Assembly (NCBI GenBank): GCA_937893945.1
Contig: CALCTA010000106.1
Location: 1 to 14,036 of the forward strand
Origin: an uncultured Clostridia bacterium
GTDB lineage: Bacteria > Bacillota > Clostridia > Oscillospirales > CAG-272
Direction of reading: 5' to 3'
Length of the DNA stretch: 14,036 nt
Shown: positions 13,586 through 14,036 of the stretch, one piece after another
How the letters are laid out: every line of letters starts with the position of its first letter
Position numbering within the stretch: the first letter of the stretch is position 1
Program-made: the position numbers and the translations under genes
Notes under the pieces: model-generated
What the model saw: only the letters and a program-made list of their open reading frames with translations
Databases searched by the model: none
What the model was told of the DNA's origin: nothing

Positions 13586-13963
13586 ATGGCATCCGAAAAG
13601 ATCACAAACATTATCGAAGAGATCAAGTCTCTTACTATTATTGAACTTGCTGACCTCGTAAAGGCAGTTGAAGACGAATTTGGCGTATCCGCAGCAGCTC
13701 CCGTAGGCGTAGTTGCAGTAGCAGGCGCAGCAGCTCCCGCAGTTGAAGAGAAGACCGAGTTTGACGTAGTTCTTAAGAGCTTCGGCGCTAAGAAGCTTGA
13801 CGTTATCAAGGCTGTTCGTGAGATCACCGGTCTCGGCCTTAAGGAAGCTAAGGAAATGGTTGAGGGCGCTCCCAAGACCGTTAAGGAAGGCGTTTCCAAG
13901 GACGAAGCTGAGAGCCTCAAGAAGACTCTCGAGGACGCTGGCGCAGAGGTTGAGGTTAAGTAA
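13586..13963 (+). CDS. rplL: 50S ribosomal protein L7/L12
   Basis: 125-residue L7/L12 (bL12), present in several copies on the stalk, where it recruits and activates translational GTPases. Residues 1-33 form the dimerisation and L10-binding helices (TIIELADLVKAVEDEFGV). Residues 34-52 are the Ala/Gly/Val-rich hinge. Residues 53-125 are the factor-binding domain, with GLGLKEAKEMVEGAPKTVKE and the ending GAEVEVK. The length is normal. AAGGAGG lies 8 to 9 bases before the ATG. It is co-transcribed with rplJ across a 128-base gap and followed by a terminator. Confidence 0.98.
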   Translation: MASEKITNIIEEIKSLTIIELADLVKAVEDEFGVSAAAPVGVVAVAGAAAPAVEEKTEFDVVLKSFGAKKLDVIKAVREITGLGLKEAKEMVEGAPKTVKEGVSKDEAESLKKTLEDAGAEVEVK

Positions 13964-13993
13964 TTTAACCCTTACTTACGCTAAGAACAAAAA

Positions 13994-14019
13994 AGCTGTT
14001 CATTTTGAACAGCTTTTTT
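13994..14019 (+). terminator. intrinsic terminator of rplJL
   Basis: AGCTGTTCA (13994-14002) pairs perfectly with TGAACAGCT (14006-14014) around a TTT loop. T runs follow at 14015-14019 and 14021-14026, and an A run precedes the stem, so it may work in both directions. It lies 30 bases after the rplL stop. Confidence 0.95.
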
Positions 14020-14036
14020 GTTTTTTATATGAAACA

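Overview
The window looks like chromosomal DNA from a spore-forming Clostridia-type Bacillota of intermediate GC content. The main evidence is a SleC-like spore cortex-lytic gene set, a MecA-like adaptor and ClpC-type unfoldase pair, a Firmicutes-style L10 leader ahead of rplJ, strong Shine-Dalgarno sequences with sigma-A promoters, and a pair of Clostridia-style palindromic repeats. I cannot name the genus from the sequence alone.

Left part (1-5375), minus strand. A TIGR01212/YhcC-type radical SAM protein (108-1070) is followed by a 292-base gap that holds two inverted copies of a palindromic repeat and a terminator. Next come a PLP-dependent aspartate-type aminotransferase (1363-2646) and a large XPD/DinG-like Fe-S helicase (2779-5265) with a degenerate nuclease-like N-terminus. 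The aminotransferase and the helicase each have a recognisable sigma-A promoter. The helicase leader can fold over its own ribosome binding site.

Centre (5412-11027), plus strand. Five tightly spaced genes run in one direction: a MecA-like adaptor, a small beta-sandwich protein matching the N-terminal pre-domain of SleC, a SpoIID-type lytic transglycosylase with three peptidoglycan-binding repeats matching mature SleC, a stand-alone protein with two more such repeats, and a ClpC-type double AAA+ unfoldase. The promoter region lacks a sigma-A -35 box and partly resembles a mother-cell sigma-E promoter. This is the most interesting part of the window: a split cortex-lytic enzyme sits between a ClpC adaptor and ClpC, which suggests (as inference) that regulated proteolysis is tied to spore cortex hydrolysis.

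Right part (11101-14036), plus strand. A polytopic membrane protein of unknown function is followed by a short YafY/WYL-related regulator, probably in one transcript whose promoter overlaps a perfect dyad. Then comes rplJ-rplL (L10 and L7/L12) behind a strong promoter and an L10-responsive attenuator leader. A strong terminator ends rplL.
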